This document shows, piece after piece, positions 44,860-55,881 of a stretch of DNA of 64,000 nt. A program made the translations under genes and the position numbers. The DNA lies in assembly GCF_000801105.2 (NCBI RefSeq), contig NC_079514.1:682001-746000 (forward strand), read 5' to 3'. A model generated the notes under the pieces. The model searched no databases. It saw nothing but the letters and a program-made list of their open reading frames with translations, and was not told the origin of the DNA. The stretch is from Raphanus sativus (Eukaryota; Streptophyta; Magnoliopsida; Brassicales; Brassicaceae). Position 1 is the stretch's first letter, and the number at the start of each line of letters is the position of its first letter.

Positions 44860-45965
44860 ATATTTACACAGTTCTTTAATCAGTCTGTTTTTGTTTTCAC
44901 TAGAGAAGCTGAGTTCTAATTTATGTTCTTCAGGTTATACTATAACTGTGCGTTTCTAAGTATATCATGTCAATTTCGATCACTTTACACTGTTTACCAT
45001 TTAAGACCTCTCGTCACTATTTCATAAGATCAGACATGGATATAAGTATGTTTTATGAAGCATCATTTTTCAATGACTAGCTAGATTGAGATTAAGAAAG
45101 ATAGAAAATGGAGTTACATGACTAATTTGGGACCATCTTATTTACCTTTTGTATGCTTACTTATTAGAAAGATGACCTTGACATTCGCCTTTTATATGTT
45201 TACCCCATAAGTATTTTGACAAATGAATAGTCTTGGTTACAATTCATGATCAGATTTTATAGATCTTATCAGATACTTGCCAAACTATTAGAGACTCTTA
45301 ATTCTTAAAAAGTCCAGCTGTTTGTTCGAGGTTCCAGGCATCAACGATGTAGCCATTGGCCAATTATAAAGACTTAGCTTCTTAAGAATTAAGAGATATG
45401 ACTAATTATAAAGACTCTTTGGATGAACCTAACCATATGTCGATTATATTTGATATTCTTTTTTTTTGTTTAATTCATTGTTTTTAACTTCTTAAAGATT
45501 TGTTGATATTTCATTTTGTAAATATCATAGTATATGTCGGTCGACAATAAAAATCATTTTTTTGCTAAAATTTAGGACAATAAAAATCATATTGTCGTTT
45601 CTTTTTATCTTTCTAACAATTAGACACGTTCATCGATCTCAATAATATTAGTGATAACATTGCATGTAAAAGATTTGATAAAACGAACAAAAACATCACT
45701 ATAAGAGAATATAAGACGATCTTTATTGTTGTTCATGAACTGTATTTTGTTATTTTAATTTTTTAGAACAAATATTTCGTTGAACGTATATCTAAAATTC
45801 TACAACTATACAATAAACCAAAAGAAAAAGTTGTTTTAAAACATGCATACGAATCGTATGATACGATTATAATTGTATTAATAATCGTTTCGTTAAGATA
45901 ATCACATGATTCAAAGATGAATCCATTACATTCCATGAGTAGTTTCTTTTTAAATATCCATTTCA

Positions 45966-45996
<31 letters not shown>

Positions 45997-47202
45997 AAAT
46001 GACGATGCTCTATGTGCTTTGGTCCAAAACTCCAAATGAAAAGTGTAAGGTTGAAACCAAATTTGTCCACCACGAGACCTCGACACAATCATTTCCCTTT
46101 GCTAATATCTCTATACAAATTACAAAACCATATAAGACCAAAGACAAAGGAAAAGGTCAGACATAAAAGCTTTTCTACCAATATCCTACTTTTTCAAAAG
46201 AAAACATTTTCATAAACACAGTGTGGTTATTAATTATATGAACTCATATATTTTTAAAATTATTTTGTATTTAAGTTACTAGTAGTATATATGTATGCTT
46301 TTTAGTGAATAATATCTCGAAAAATGTTAATAGGTCCGTCTTTAGCCACCATTCCTACGTCCTAATAATACGAGTGGACAAAAGGAATGTACCAATCACT
46401 ATCTTCGCGAATATCACAAAAGTCCCATCGCTATTCTACAATAAAATATTTCACAAAAGCAGAAGAACATCATCCCGGTATAGATGATAAAAGACGGCTT
46501 GCAGTTTGGATCAAACCGGACCAAAAGCCCACATACTGTTATTTTGGCCTGTTGAATATATATGGGCTTCTTACATCTTCGCTACCATCATGTTCTGTTT
46601 CTCCATCAGATTCTTGCGAATTCGAGATGGCTTGCAACTCCTTTATCACATTCCCAATAGGTTTAATTTTGATACTTTAATTCAGACTATTAGAAATGTT
46701 CCAACACGTCTCACCAAATATTATTGGATTTGTCACTTGTTTAGTTATTGATATATATTTTTATCGCCGCATTATATTACTATATGAATACGTTTACTAC
46801 CAGCCTAAAATCGTCAAGACTATGCGTAGAAGACCAGCCCGTAGAATCAAGTATTTATGAAAACAGATCATCCTTCATGAGTTATGAATCTATCATTGAT
46901 GCAAGATATGATTTACAAAACTATAACTTTTATGTATATCTTACAGATACATTTAACAAAATAAGTTATGTAACAACTATGAAAGATGTCAATGTTTCAA
47001 AAATCGCCAAGCGGTGGTTAGATGATTATTGTTTTAAATATTGTAGTAATTTACTACTAGTAAAGTGTTAGCAATTAACGCTAGATTAGCAAGAAGGAGA
47101 GATTTACAAAGTTTAAAATTTTATAAGTGATTAAGGTTAATATTTTCTTATTGAGAAGAATAAAAAGGATCAACCCAAGAGCCACACCCTACTCATCGAA
47201 AG
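44860..47202. other. Intergenic, AT-rich; probable rearrangement breakpoint zone
   Basis: No gene called. A (TACA)n microsatellite lies at 45966-45996. The 107-codon frame at 46748-47071 lacks domains or gene context. Gene order by Arabidopsis numbering jumps here from the 37240 type to the 36830 type. Confidence 0.45.
45966..45996. repeat. (TACA)n microsatellite
   Basis: Uninterrupted four-base units, about seven and a half copies. Confidence 0.95.
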
Positions 47203-48096
47203 TTAATTCTTTTGCATTATTACGTCTGCTGGTTCAAGTTCCGGCGAAGTGTTAGCGATACGGTGTCGCATCCGAGAATGCATTCTCATGTAAAAATTAA
47301 GAAAAAGCAACAAAATCGCACCGTTGAGCACAGAGTTTAAACCCCACGCGCCGATGCCATTGCATCCGCCTTTAATGAGGTGCATCGTAAGCACCCCAGC
47401 GTGAGACACGAGATTACAAACCACGAGAACCAGCTGACAATTCACCACGAACGAAGGGAACACCGAACCGGGCAAACCGAACCCGGTCCAGAATCTGTAG
47501 CCGTAAACCACAGAGTAAACCAGCGTGGTCGACAGAATGGCGAGAACCTGGTACGACTGCGAGAACTCGAGCCAGAGGAAAGACGTGAAGGCCATGGCTG
47601 AGTTGCAGAAGAGCTGAGACACGGCGAGTCTCCGGCGACGAAAGACGGTGAAGATCGTGCGGAGCATGTGGAGGAACCGCGTGAGGTAGAACACGTAGGA
47701 CCAGAAGAAGACGCGGCCGGAGGCGCGTGTGCCGAGCGGGAAACAGAGGAGCCACTGGAGGGGAGTGGCGGTTTTGCTCCGCCGCCAGAACCACCGCGTG
47801 TCACGGATCTCCGCGGCGGTGGAGAGGAGGATTCCGGCGAAAATAGTGGCGGAGAGAATGGACATGAGGAGGCTGTGTATGTCTGGGATGTGGCCTAACG
47901 GAACGGAGCGGTTACGGCGGAGGGAAATGGAGAGGATGATGTGGAGGGAGGAGGAGACGGCGATGTAGAGAAAGATGGAGGCGATGAGAAATGACCACGT
48001 GGAGCCCCATGATTGGCTGTGCCCCCAGCGGAAACCGACGATGTATGGATGTTCGGAGAGGTAGTAGGTGAGAGAGCTGATCAGAGCCGTAGACAT
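47203..48096 (-). CDS. HOS3: ELO/GNS1-SUR4 family membrane protein (HOS3-like), 297 aa, intronless
   Basis: ER fatty-acid-elongase-family protein, closest to At4g36830 (HOS3) from memory. It starts MSTALISSLTYYLSEHPYIVGF. Several hydrophobic spans follow, with FYLTRFLHMLRTIFTVFRRRR, which corresponds to the ELO segment before the histidine box. The catalytic HxxHH of true ELO enzymes is replaced (QLFCNSAM, about residues 161-168), as in plant HOS3-type members. The downstream VYSVVYGYRFW keeps part of the later ELO motif. In Arabidopsis this gene affects very-long-chain fatty acids and sphingolipids, and hos3 mutants show altered ABA responses. Without the histidines, a non-catalytic or altered role is likely. 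Confidence 0.9.
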   Translation of the reverse strand: MSTALISSLTYYLSEHPYIVGFRWGHSQSWGSTWSFLIASIFLYIAVSSSLHIILSISLRRNRSVPLGHIPDIHSLLMSILSATIFAGILLSTAAEIRDTRWFWRRSKTATPLQWLLCFPLGTRASGRVFFWSYVFYLTRFLHMLRTIFTVFRRRRLAVSQLFCNSAMAFTSFLWLEFSQSYQVLAILSTTLVYSVVYGYRFWTGFGLPGSVFPSFVVNCQLVLVVCNLVSHAGVLTMHLIKGGCNGIGAWGLNSVLNGAILLLFLNFYMRMHSRMRHRIANTSPELEPADVIMQKN

Positions 48097-49411
48097 GATC
48101 GGATGGTGGCGGTGATCGTCGGTGACTATTCTTCTTGTTACTCCCTCTAGCGACTTTTATGTGTGTGCGTGGGTCTTTTTCATATGTAAAGCTACGTTTA
48201 TTTTCGTTTTCATTTTCATATAATTGAAAATAAGACAACATAGGTCACAAAATGGCCGGTTTTGTCATGAAAGCAAATTGATGTGGACCAATGTTATTTG
48301 TCACACATGTGGTCGGTACGTGACAAATTAAATTAGGTAATGTATCTATATTGAAATCATATGTTGCAAAACGTTTCTAAAAATTTTAGATTCTTGTCTA
48401 AATTAGATTTTGTGATATCTTTGGAATAGGAAACTGTATCTGAAAATATCATACTGGCGATCAAAAGATAATATCATAATAGTATGAAAAAGCAGGTGAC
48501 AAATCCAAACACCTCTCGACGAAAAAGAGAGTTTGGGGGCTGAGAAAATCAAACAAGCGTCGGTCGGTATACATGCTTTATGTCTTCATGGCTAAGACGG
48601 AACATATAGGAATATGCGCAGGGCGACCTTTAAGAAGATGGATAATCAGAAAGTAACGAGTTATTATATGATTAATTCACAGACTCTGATGAACAGCTAA
48701 CACAAGATGTCTGATATCCAGTAAAATAATTTAAAAAACAATAGTGGTAATCGTGAGTGTAACGATAGTTGATACGTCTCTTTGTGCCAAGGACGGTAAT
48801 ACATCTCTTTGTTAACTCATTACGAGTAATTTGGTTTATTGGTATTGTCCACTTGATTCATAGTATAAGCGATAAGTGACGTTTGACCTACCAAACTCTA
48901 TAACTCTTTTTTATTTACACGGTCGTAATTGATTTCTCGTGAATTAATTTTAAAAGGGAACTTGGACGGTGAGCTTACAAGTTACAACAACAACTACCAC
49001 GCGATGCATGTTCTGTCAACCATTTAAGCAATTCCGACGAAATATAATTAGGCAACGTTATACATGTTACGGATAAAACGACTATTGTACTAAACTACTA
49101 GGTGATGATTGCGCGGATTGAGACTATTTTAAGAGATAATCACATTTAATTAAAAGAAATATGATTTAAAAATGCATACAAAATAAAACTATACGTATTT
49201 TTTTACGTACATTGTGGTTTCGTTTAATTATTTATTTCGATCATATATCATATAATTAAATTAATAAGAATAAACAAATACTAATATAATTTCTTATGAT
49301 GTGAATATAATATAAGTACAATTTATTTTCATTTAAAAACAAATATAAGTTAAAAAGAAATATATGAAATAGAAAAATAAAACCATGCATAAAAATATAA
49401 GAAATGATCAT
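48097..49411. other. Intergenic between the ELO gene and the Cassandra array
   Basis: ELO promoter and leader at the left, then AT-rich spacer. No gene or defined element is seen. Confidence 0.5.
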
Positions 49412-50671
49412 TGTAACATCCCGAGTTGTGATATACGAAAAGGCTTAAAGAGAATTGATTTGGCTACCTATGTCACCAAAAGTTGACTTACCTTTTCCGG
49501 AGCACATCCTGAAAGAACTCCAGAGTTAAGCGTGCTTGAGCTGGAGTAGTGGAAGGATGGGTGACCTATCGGGAAGTGATTCGCGATAGCGTGTGAGTGA
49601 GGCCAAAGCACGGGGAAAGGTCGGGTGGTGATTGCAGGGACAATAGACAATGATTTCGAGCCTTGGAAAATTAACGACCGACCGTCGGATGGGATGGGGC
49701 CCACGGGCCGAGAGAGCGGGCGTGGGTGACCCATTAGCCGTGGGCGGGTCGGGGCGTTACAAGTGGTATCAGAGCTGGTTAGCCGTCTCAGTTCTGACCT
49801 GAGAGGCGTCTTGAGACCTGTCGTGGGGCGCAACGAGGACGTTGCGTTCTTTGAGAGGGGGTGAATTGTAACATCCCGAGTTGTGATATACGAAAAGGCT
49901 TAAAGAGAATTGATTTGGCTACCTATGTCACCAAAAGTTGACTTACCTTTTCCGGAGCACATCCTGAAAGAACTCCAGAGTTAAGCGTGCTTGAGCTGGA
50001 GTAGTGGAAGGATGGGTGACCTATCGGGAAGTGATTCGCGATAGCGTGTGAGTGAGGCCAAAGCACGGGGAAAGGTCGGGTGGTGATTGCAGGGACAATA
50101 GACAATGATTTCGAGCCTTGGAAAATTAACGACCGACCGTCGGATGGGATGGGGCCCACGGGCCGAGAGAGCGGGCGTGGGTGACCCATTAGCCGTGGGC
50201 GGGTCGGGGCGTTACAAGTGGTATCAGAGCTGGTTAGCCGTCTCAGTTCTGACCTGAGAGGCGTCTTGAGACCTGTCGTGGGGCGCAACGAGGACGTTGC
50301 GTTCTTTGAGAGGGGGTGAATTGTAACATCCCGAGTTGTGATATACGAAAAGGCTTAAAGAGAATTGATTTGGCTACCTATGTCACCAAAAGTTGACTTA
50401 CCTTTTCCGGAGCACATCCTGAAAGAACTCCAGAGTTAAGCGTGCTTGAGCTGGAGTAGTGGAAGGATGGGTGACCTATCGGGAAGTGATTCGCGATAGC
50501 GTGTGAGTGAGGCCAAAGCACGGGGAAAGGTCGGGTGGTGATTGCAGGGACAATAGACAATGATTTCGAGCCTTGGAAAATTAACGACCGACCGTCGGAT
50601 GGGATGGGGCCCACGGGCCGAGAGAGCGGGTGTGGGTGACCCATTAGCCGTGGGCGGGTCGGGGCGTTACA
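49412..50671 (+). mobile_element. Cassandra-type TRIM retrotransposon in a tandem LTR-int-LTR-int-LTR form
   Basis: Three copies of a 350-bp LTR (49412-49761, 49867-50216, 50322-50671) are separated by two identical 105-bp internal domains, an exact 455-bp period. Each LTR starts tgtaacatcccg and ends cgttaca. Each contains a 5S-rRNA-like stretch (gagttaagcgtgcttgag, then gaaggatgggtgacct), which defines Cassandra. After each of the first two LTRs comes tggtatcagagc, complementary to initiator tRNA-Met (primer-binding site). A purine tract gagagggggtgaat precedes the next LTR. No coding capacity exists, as expected for a TRIM. Five-base flanks (atcat and gttgc) do not match, so this is not a simple insertion. 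Confidence 0.93.
49495..49590 (+). other. 5S rRNA-derived segment in Cassandra LTR (repeats at +455 and +910)
   Basis: It contains 5S-gene internal promoter elements: the A-box-like agttaagcgtgc and C-box-like gaaggatgggtgacct, matching plant 5S rRNA with substitutions elsewhere. It is not a functional 5S gene, since the 5' and 3' thirds diverge. It may recruit pol III or TFIIIA. Confidence 0.85.
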
Positions 50672-50718
50672 AGTTGCAGTTCAATTGGTGACAGCTTGTT
50701 ATTGCCTCAAACTTCCTT

Positions 50719-50899
50719 GTGACAACCCATCCCGTGGAACACCTGCCCATGGACCCCAGGCTCACAGCGCTGCAGCGCACCGACCCCAACCCCTCTATTA
50801 TGAGATCTCACTATCTCCATAATTAGGTTGTTGGTGAGACTCGAACCCAGGTCCTCACCCTTTAACAGCATTCCCACAGGACAAGCTGTCACCAATTGA
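50719..50899 (-). mobile_element. tRNA-derived SINE-like copy, minus orientation (left arm of palindrome)
   Basis: 181 bp that are nearly the exact reverse complement of the right arm (50908-51188 without the gap). In element orientation a B-box-like ggttcgagtct follows a tRNA-like head (attggtgacagcttgtcct). It abuts the Cassandra array through a short stretch that repeats caattggtgacagcttg (50682-50698). Confidence 0.7.
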
Positions 50900-50907
50900 C
50901 CTGCAGA

Positions 50908-51188
50908 TCAATTGGTGACAGCTTGTCCTGTGGGAATGCTGTTAAAGGGTGAGGACCTGGGTTCGAGTCTCACCAACAACCTAATTATGGAGATAGTGAG
51001 ATCTCATAATAGAGGGGTTGGGGTCGGTGCGCTGCAGCGCTNNNNNNNNNNNNNNNNNNNNNNNNNNNNNNNNNNNNNNNNNNNNNNNNNNNNNNNNNNN
51101 NNNNNNNNNNNNNNNNNNNNNNNNNNNNNNNNNNNNNNNNNGTGAGCCTGGGGTCCATGGGCAGATGTTCCACGGGACGGGTTGTCAC
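50908..51188 (+). mobile_element. tRNA-derived SINE-like copy, plus orientation, interrupted by assembly gap
   Basis: Mirror of the left arm across an 8-bp centre (cctgcaga, 50900-50907). The 134 bases before and 47 bases after the N run add to 181, exactly the length of the left arm. The B-box-like motif is at 50960-50970. Confidence 0.7.
51042..51141. other. Assembly gap (100 N)
   Basis: A round 100-N placeholder inside the palindrome. The frames overlapping it are artefacts. Confidence 0.99.
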
Positions 51189-54159
51189 AATCATGCTGAT
51201 AAGCAAGTTCTTAGAAAAGGACGTGAATAGTGCCGTGAATAGTATCATCAGTTGAAGCCTTCGTTCACAATCATATAATGAGGAATAAAAAAAATATCAC
51301 TTATCACATTGCGAAATTTAAAACATTAGTTAACAAAATATGTGAAAAATGTATACCTCAGTCTGAGAGCGGCGATTTCTGGAACATTATTGGACTCATA
51401 TAAACATGTGTATCATAAGACTTACCTAAACCCGATATTCTGATAGAAATTTCCTAATTCTTTTCTTAATTTTATTTTGTAAATGAACTACGCATTGATA
51501 ATAAATGATAGGTAAATATTGATTATGAAATCAAAATTTTTTACGTGAAACAATCACAATATTTGATAAAAACTACTAACCATAATTGTCTTATTGAAAA
51601 TGTGCATAAATTAATATCATTAGGCAATTAATGTTGATTGCCTTGGTTACTAAAATCGTGTACATATATGCCTAAATTAATTCAAATGTTCAACCCACAT
51701 ATCATCAGGAAATTAATATTGATTGCCTTTGGTTACTAAAATCGTGTTTAACAAAATATATAAAAGTCGATAAACATTAAAGTTTTATCAATCACAATAT
51801 CATATGACCTTGATTGATATGTTTCTTTAATGCAAATACTAACACAAAGAACTTTAATAAGTGATTTGACTGAGATACGAATGAAATTAGAGCCTACATT
51901 AACTATGAATGTGTGAACGTATATAACATTTATATAGAGACGACACTACAACAACTTTTTAAAAAAAATTGGATTCATACAAAATGAATGCATTCTAATT
52001 GTTATAACCATTAGATATTTTAACACTTTCATAGTAAAAAGGAAAAAATATATATTTTGAACTGATATAGAGACGATATTATATTTACAGATCAAAAAAT
52101 TGGACTCATATAAATAAAAATGCAATATATTTTTTTAACACGTTCATTGTAATATTTTTTTTTATACTTTCATAGTTTAAAGATCATAGAATTTTCAACC
52201 TAATCTTGATTTCGAGAAAACATTATAATCACAGATCAAAAGATGTATTCTTACAAAAAGAATGCATTATCATTTCATCATTTTCATAGTAATGCATTAT
52301 ATTTTTTTGTTATTATTAAGAAAGATTTTATAATATGATATATGATATATATGTAAATGTATGAGGAAAATATAAATAGAACTATAAAAGTACATAACAT
52401 TAGCGGTGATCACATGTGTTATATAAAACTATATATGTATGCACGCATTATATATATATATATATATATATCATTGCCATCACTAAATTATCGACAATCA
52501 TATAGAATTGACTATCAACGTTTTTTTATTTGGTTAGAAAATCTCAATGAATCATATATTATAGTTAATGTTATAATGTGACGGGTGATGACAAATCCTG
52601 TAATTATTCTAGCTAATAAATGATCTTTAGATTTAAGTGCTGAGAGTGCATGTGGAATTGCCAAGTGTAAATGGCATCCATGTAAATCACCATGAAAACA
52701 AGGTTATTTTTATTTAGTGCTCCTAAAATAATATTAATATATAAGAAATTACAAACGTGACGATATGATACATTAGCATTATTGAGATTATCTGGATACA
52801 ATAATCCACACAGTAATGAAGCAAGGTTCTCTCCAGCAGTTGACACATCAGATTTTAAAATGAATTTGAGACTGCCATGTCAATAAATGAAAAAACTAGA
52901 AACACCACTCACAACATTTGGTCCATCCACGTCACTTTCTTCTTCTGCTTAATCGAACGCCAAACTATTTACTCATTCTTCTCCAGTTACCTAGAAACTT
53001 AAATACTCTTCTTCTCCCTAAGCGACTTACGATAATATCATCATTATAAAGGGACTACTAATACACATGTTAAACGTGAATCATTATTATAATCTTCTCT
53101 GTTTTCGTCTTATCTACCCGAGATATCTCCATCTTAGAGGTGGAAGAGTTCTTGGCTGGTGGAATTTAGTGTTTGTGCGCGGTGGCCATAGACGCGTTGT
53201 GACGGCGGAGGAAAGTTGTCGGCGTTCGAGGTCACGGGACCCTCCGAAGATGGCTCTTTCTGAGAAGAATAATCCTAAATGGGTCCATGGTCGGTTTCGA
53301 ACACGCCGGGGACGCCGAATCCGCTAACCATCCGTGTTCAGAGTTGGGGCTCCTTGCTCGGTCTTCTCACCCTCGCTTGAGTATCTTCTCTCTTTAGATT
53401 TTTTGAGTTGTAGATCTTGTTGTGTTTTCTGTTTCGATGTTTTGTCTAATCCTCGTCCTGTTGGTCTTGCCAACATTTCTCCGGTGCTAGAATATAAGAT
53501 TCTGATACCTTTTTGGGTTAAAACTTTAATATAATTTCGTTTTAAAAAGAGATGAAAAAAAACAATTACGTGTTAATTGACCCAGAGAAAAAACACAGCA
53601 ACAAAGGAAGAAGAAGCATGAGATGAGATGAAGAAGGAGATGAAGCAAGAGTCTGAGGTAAAGAAGGAGATGCAATAAAAGAAAGAGACGGCTGTACCCA
53701 GACAACAAAACGAAAAGAGAAATTAGGTTTGATTTAGATACTTGGGTGAACAACTTTTTTCTTTTTCTTTTAGTTTTTTTGTTAAATCGGTTGGTTTACA
53801 GTTCGGTTTTCATTAACCTAACCGATCCTTACTATTTTGAAAAACGAGAAGAAATGACACTCTAAAATAATAACCGAAAACTGAATTCAATTTTATATGT
53901 GATTGATTTTGTGTACTTAGCCGAGTAATCATCCGAATTATCCAAAATCCGGTTCGGTTCAGTATAATCAATTATAATGTCATTTTTATTACAACTACAA
54001 TTATAAGAATGATTAAACAAGAAACTATACTATAAAAAAATAAAAGTGAGAAGAAGAAAGGGTAAGAAAATAATTGGTATATAGCTATTTTTTCTATCCA
54101 TTGTGTTTATTTGTTAAGATTCAAAAGTTTTTTACTAAAATCATAATCATAAAAAAAAT
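51189..54159. other. Intergenic, transposon-rich, no supported gene
   Basis: AT-rich DNA with a diverged ~86-bp-offset repeat (ttgattgcc then ggttactaaaatcgtg near 51632 and 51720) and a (TA)n run at 52446-52471. Around 53090-53500 is a GC-richer island that reads like a retroposon or exon-like piece, but it has no domain and no clean poly(A). The right end is probably the body of the Helitron ending at 54187. Confidence 0.45.
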
Positions 54160-54187
54160 CCGCGCATTTGCGCGGGGCATCATCTAG
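54160..54187 (+). mobile_element. Helitron 3' terminus (hairpin plus CTAG)
   Basis: Hairpin ccgcgca-tt-tgcgcgg (54160-54175), then ggcatcat, CTAG (54184-54187) and host T. This is the same architecture as the ends at 40655-40684 and 60999-61029. The body extends left; its 5' end is not identified. Confidence 0.75.
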
Positions 54188-54480
54188 TACAATCAATAAT
54201 AGTATACAATTAAAAAATTAAGAACCTCAAACTTAAGAAATGAAAGTCCATACACATGGAGATATTGTTGGACAAATATATGATTATACTTCCAAAGTTT
54301 TTACGTAGTATACATACTCGATATATTATCTACTCTTCCAAAAGTTAACATAAGCCGCACCTATTCAAACACTTTATTTTGTTTTCTTTCACAGTTTTTG
54401 GGTTGTTAATAGTATATGTTTCTCAGGTTAGGACAACGAGACACCATCACGAAATGTAACAAGTTGTCCTTTATCAAAGA
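54188..54480. other. Spacer between Helitron end and the MCU gene; MCU 3' region
   Basis: AT-rich; no gene seen. Confidence 0.5.
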
Positions 54481-55881
54481 TTAATTATGTATAGTTCCAA
54501 GAATCTTGGAAGCAGCAGCTGAAGAAGGTTTTGGATTAAACAGCTTCTTCAGCTCATCGTACCTACCAACATCAAAATCTTGAGTCTCCATCAGTTTCCT
54601 CTGTTTAGCCTCAAACCTGCTTTGGTAAAACCCTTCAAAGGAAGGCTCTTTCCAGGTCCTAAGGAAAAAAGAGTAACCGGCCATGAAGTATATAGATGTG
54701 ACATAGAAACAGACTGGCTCCATAACGTCCCATGTGAGTTCCCAGAAGGTTAGCCTCATGAACAATGCGGTTTGGAGGATCATATAACCCAGACCAGCCT
54801 GAAGCTCTCTTCTCACCAATGAATGTGCTTTCTGGTCAATGACCTTCTTTATGGCTTCAAGCTCTTTTAGCTCCTTTCTTCTTGGGTCGTTTGGGTTACG
54901 GATCTGTGGTAAAGGAAGCAGGCCCTCGATGGATTTGGTTACCTGATCACACATAAGACAATAACATAAATAACTTATGGTTATAACAAGAAATTTCACC
55001 ACCTCTATAATTAAGCCTTAATAGACGTGATTAGCATCTAAAACACACAAGACAGCTTTATGATCAACGAGACTAATGACTAATTTTTCAACAATCCAAA
55101 TCAATATTCTGGGAACTGGTATATGCGTCGCCTAAGCTTTTGTTTAGGCGGCAAATTCGGTAACCAATACAAATTTTCTAAAACTTTTTTTTAAAAATCG
55201 GTATAGACGCCGTAGTGACCACCAAGTGATTTTTTGAACATCGATCTAAATTAAATGATTATTTGGATTTGGCCTAAGAAAATAGGAAAAAGAACAATAA
55301 CAAGTTACCTGATCAGGTCTTAAGCAAACAGAATCTCCCAAAACGATGACGTTTCCTGAATCATCAAGCATCTTCGCTATCCAAGTTCCATGATCAGGAC
55401 CCAAAGAAGAATCACTGCAGAGACGCACAAACTCTGAGTAAGTGATCCAGCTTTTCCCTGTCTCCATCAACTTCGTTTTCACAACTTCAATCTGCGCAGC
55501 TCTAAGCAACTTCTTGGCGTCTTGCACGGTAAGCCCCAAAGCCACCGTCTCCTCCACAGCTGCGGGTTTCGTCGGAGGCGAAAGTCCGTCTAATCGAATC
55601 CGGCCCTTGTTCACATCCATCTCTCGAAGCTTATCCATCAAACTCTCCCCAACAGGCTTCTTCAGAGTCGTATCCATCAAATTCACGGCGATGTTCTGGA
55701 AAAACCTCCGAGGAACCGACAAATCGTCAGGCTCGGGATCAACCGAGGCTTCTCCTGGGTCTTTGGGAACCCTGGTTCGCACGGCCAACGAAGAAGAAGA
55801 GATTCGACAGTTCATGAGACCTTGCGACGACATCTTAGAGATGTTGAACAGACGCTGCGACAAAAGCTTCCCCATAGCCAT
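54481..55881 (-). CDS. Mitochondrial calcium uniporter (MCU family), 344 aa, two exons
   Basis: Pore-forming subunit of the inner-membrane Ca2+ channel, probably the At4g36820 orthologue. Exons 55881-55309 and 54942-54481 (1035 nt). The first ATG in frame at 55881 (MAMGKLLSQRLF) opens an Arg/Ser-rich presequence suited to mitochondria. The MCU N-domain region (LTVQDAKKLLRAAQIEVVK, SWITYSEFVRLC) follows, then a coiled coil and two transmembrane helices. The selectivity loop reads WDVMEP (about residues 262-267), with Asp and Glu of the DxxE motif present. The intron falls at VCLRPDQ|VTKSIEG. No regulatory EF hands are present. Nearby downstream DNA is Helitron-derived. Confidence 0.95.

Noticed and set aside
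46748..47071. 107-codon plus-strand frame
   Set aside because: AT-rich codon use and no recognisable domain or splice context; a decayed gene cannot be excluded but is not supported.
47414..47968. Several frames overlapping the ELO gene on both strands
   Set aside because: Shadows of the GC-rich ELO coding sequence in other frames.
49495..49590. Functional 5S rRNA gene
   Set aside because: Only the internal control region matches 5S; the ends diverge and the segment sits inside LTRs, so it is Cassandra.
49468..50644. Repeated 121-codon minus-strand frames in the Cassandra array
   Set aside because: They arise from the 5S-containing LTR; TRIM elements have no coding capacity, and the frame simply repeats with the LTR.
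50912..51248. Open frames that contain runs of X
   Set aside because: They cross the 100-N gap and are artefacts.
53067..53330. 86-codon frame in a GC-richer island
   Set aside because: No domain or splice signals; perhaps retroposon-derived, but no poly(A) or target duplication could be found.
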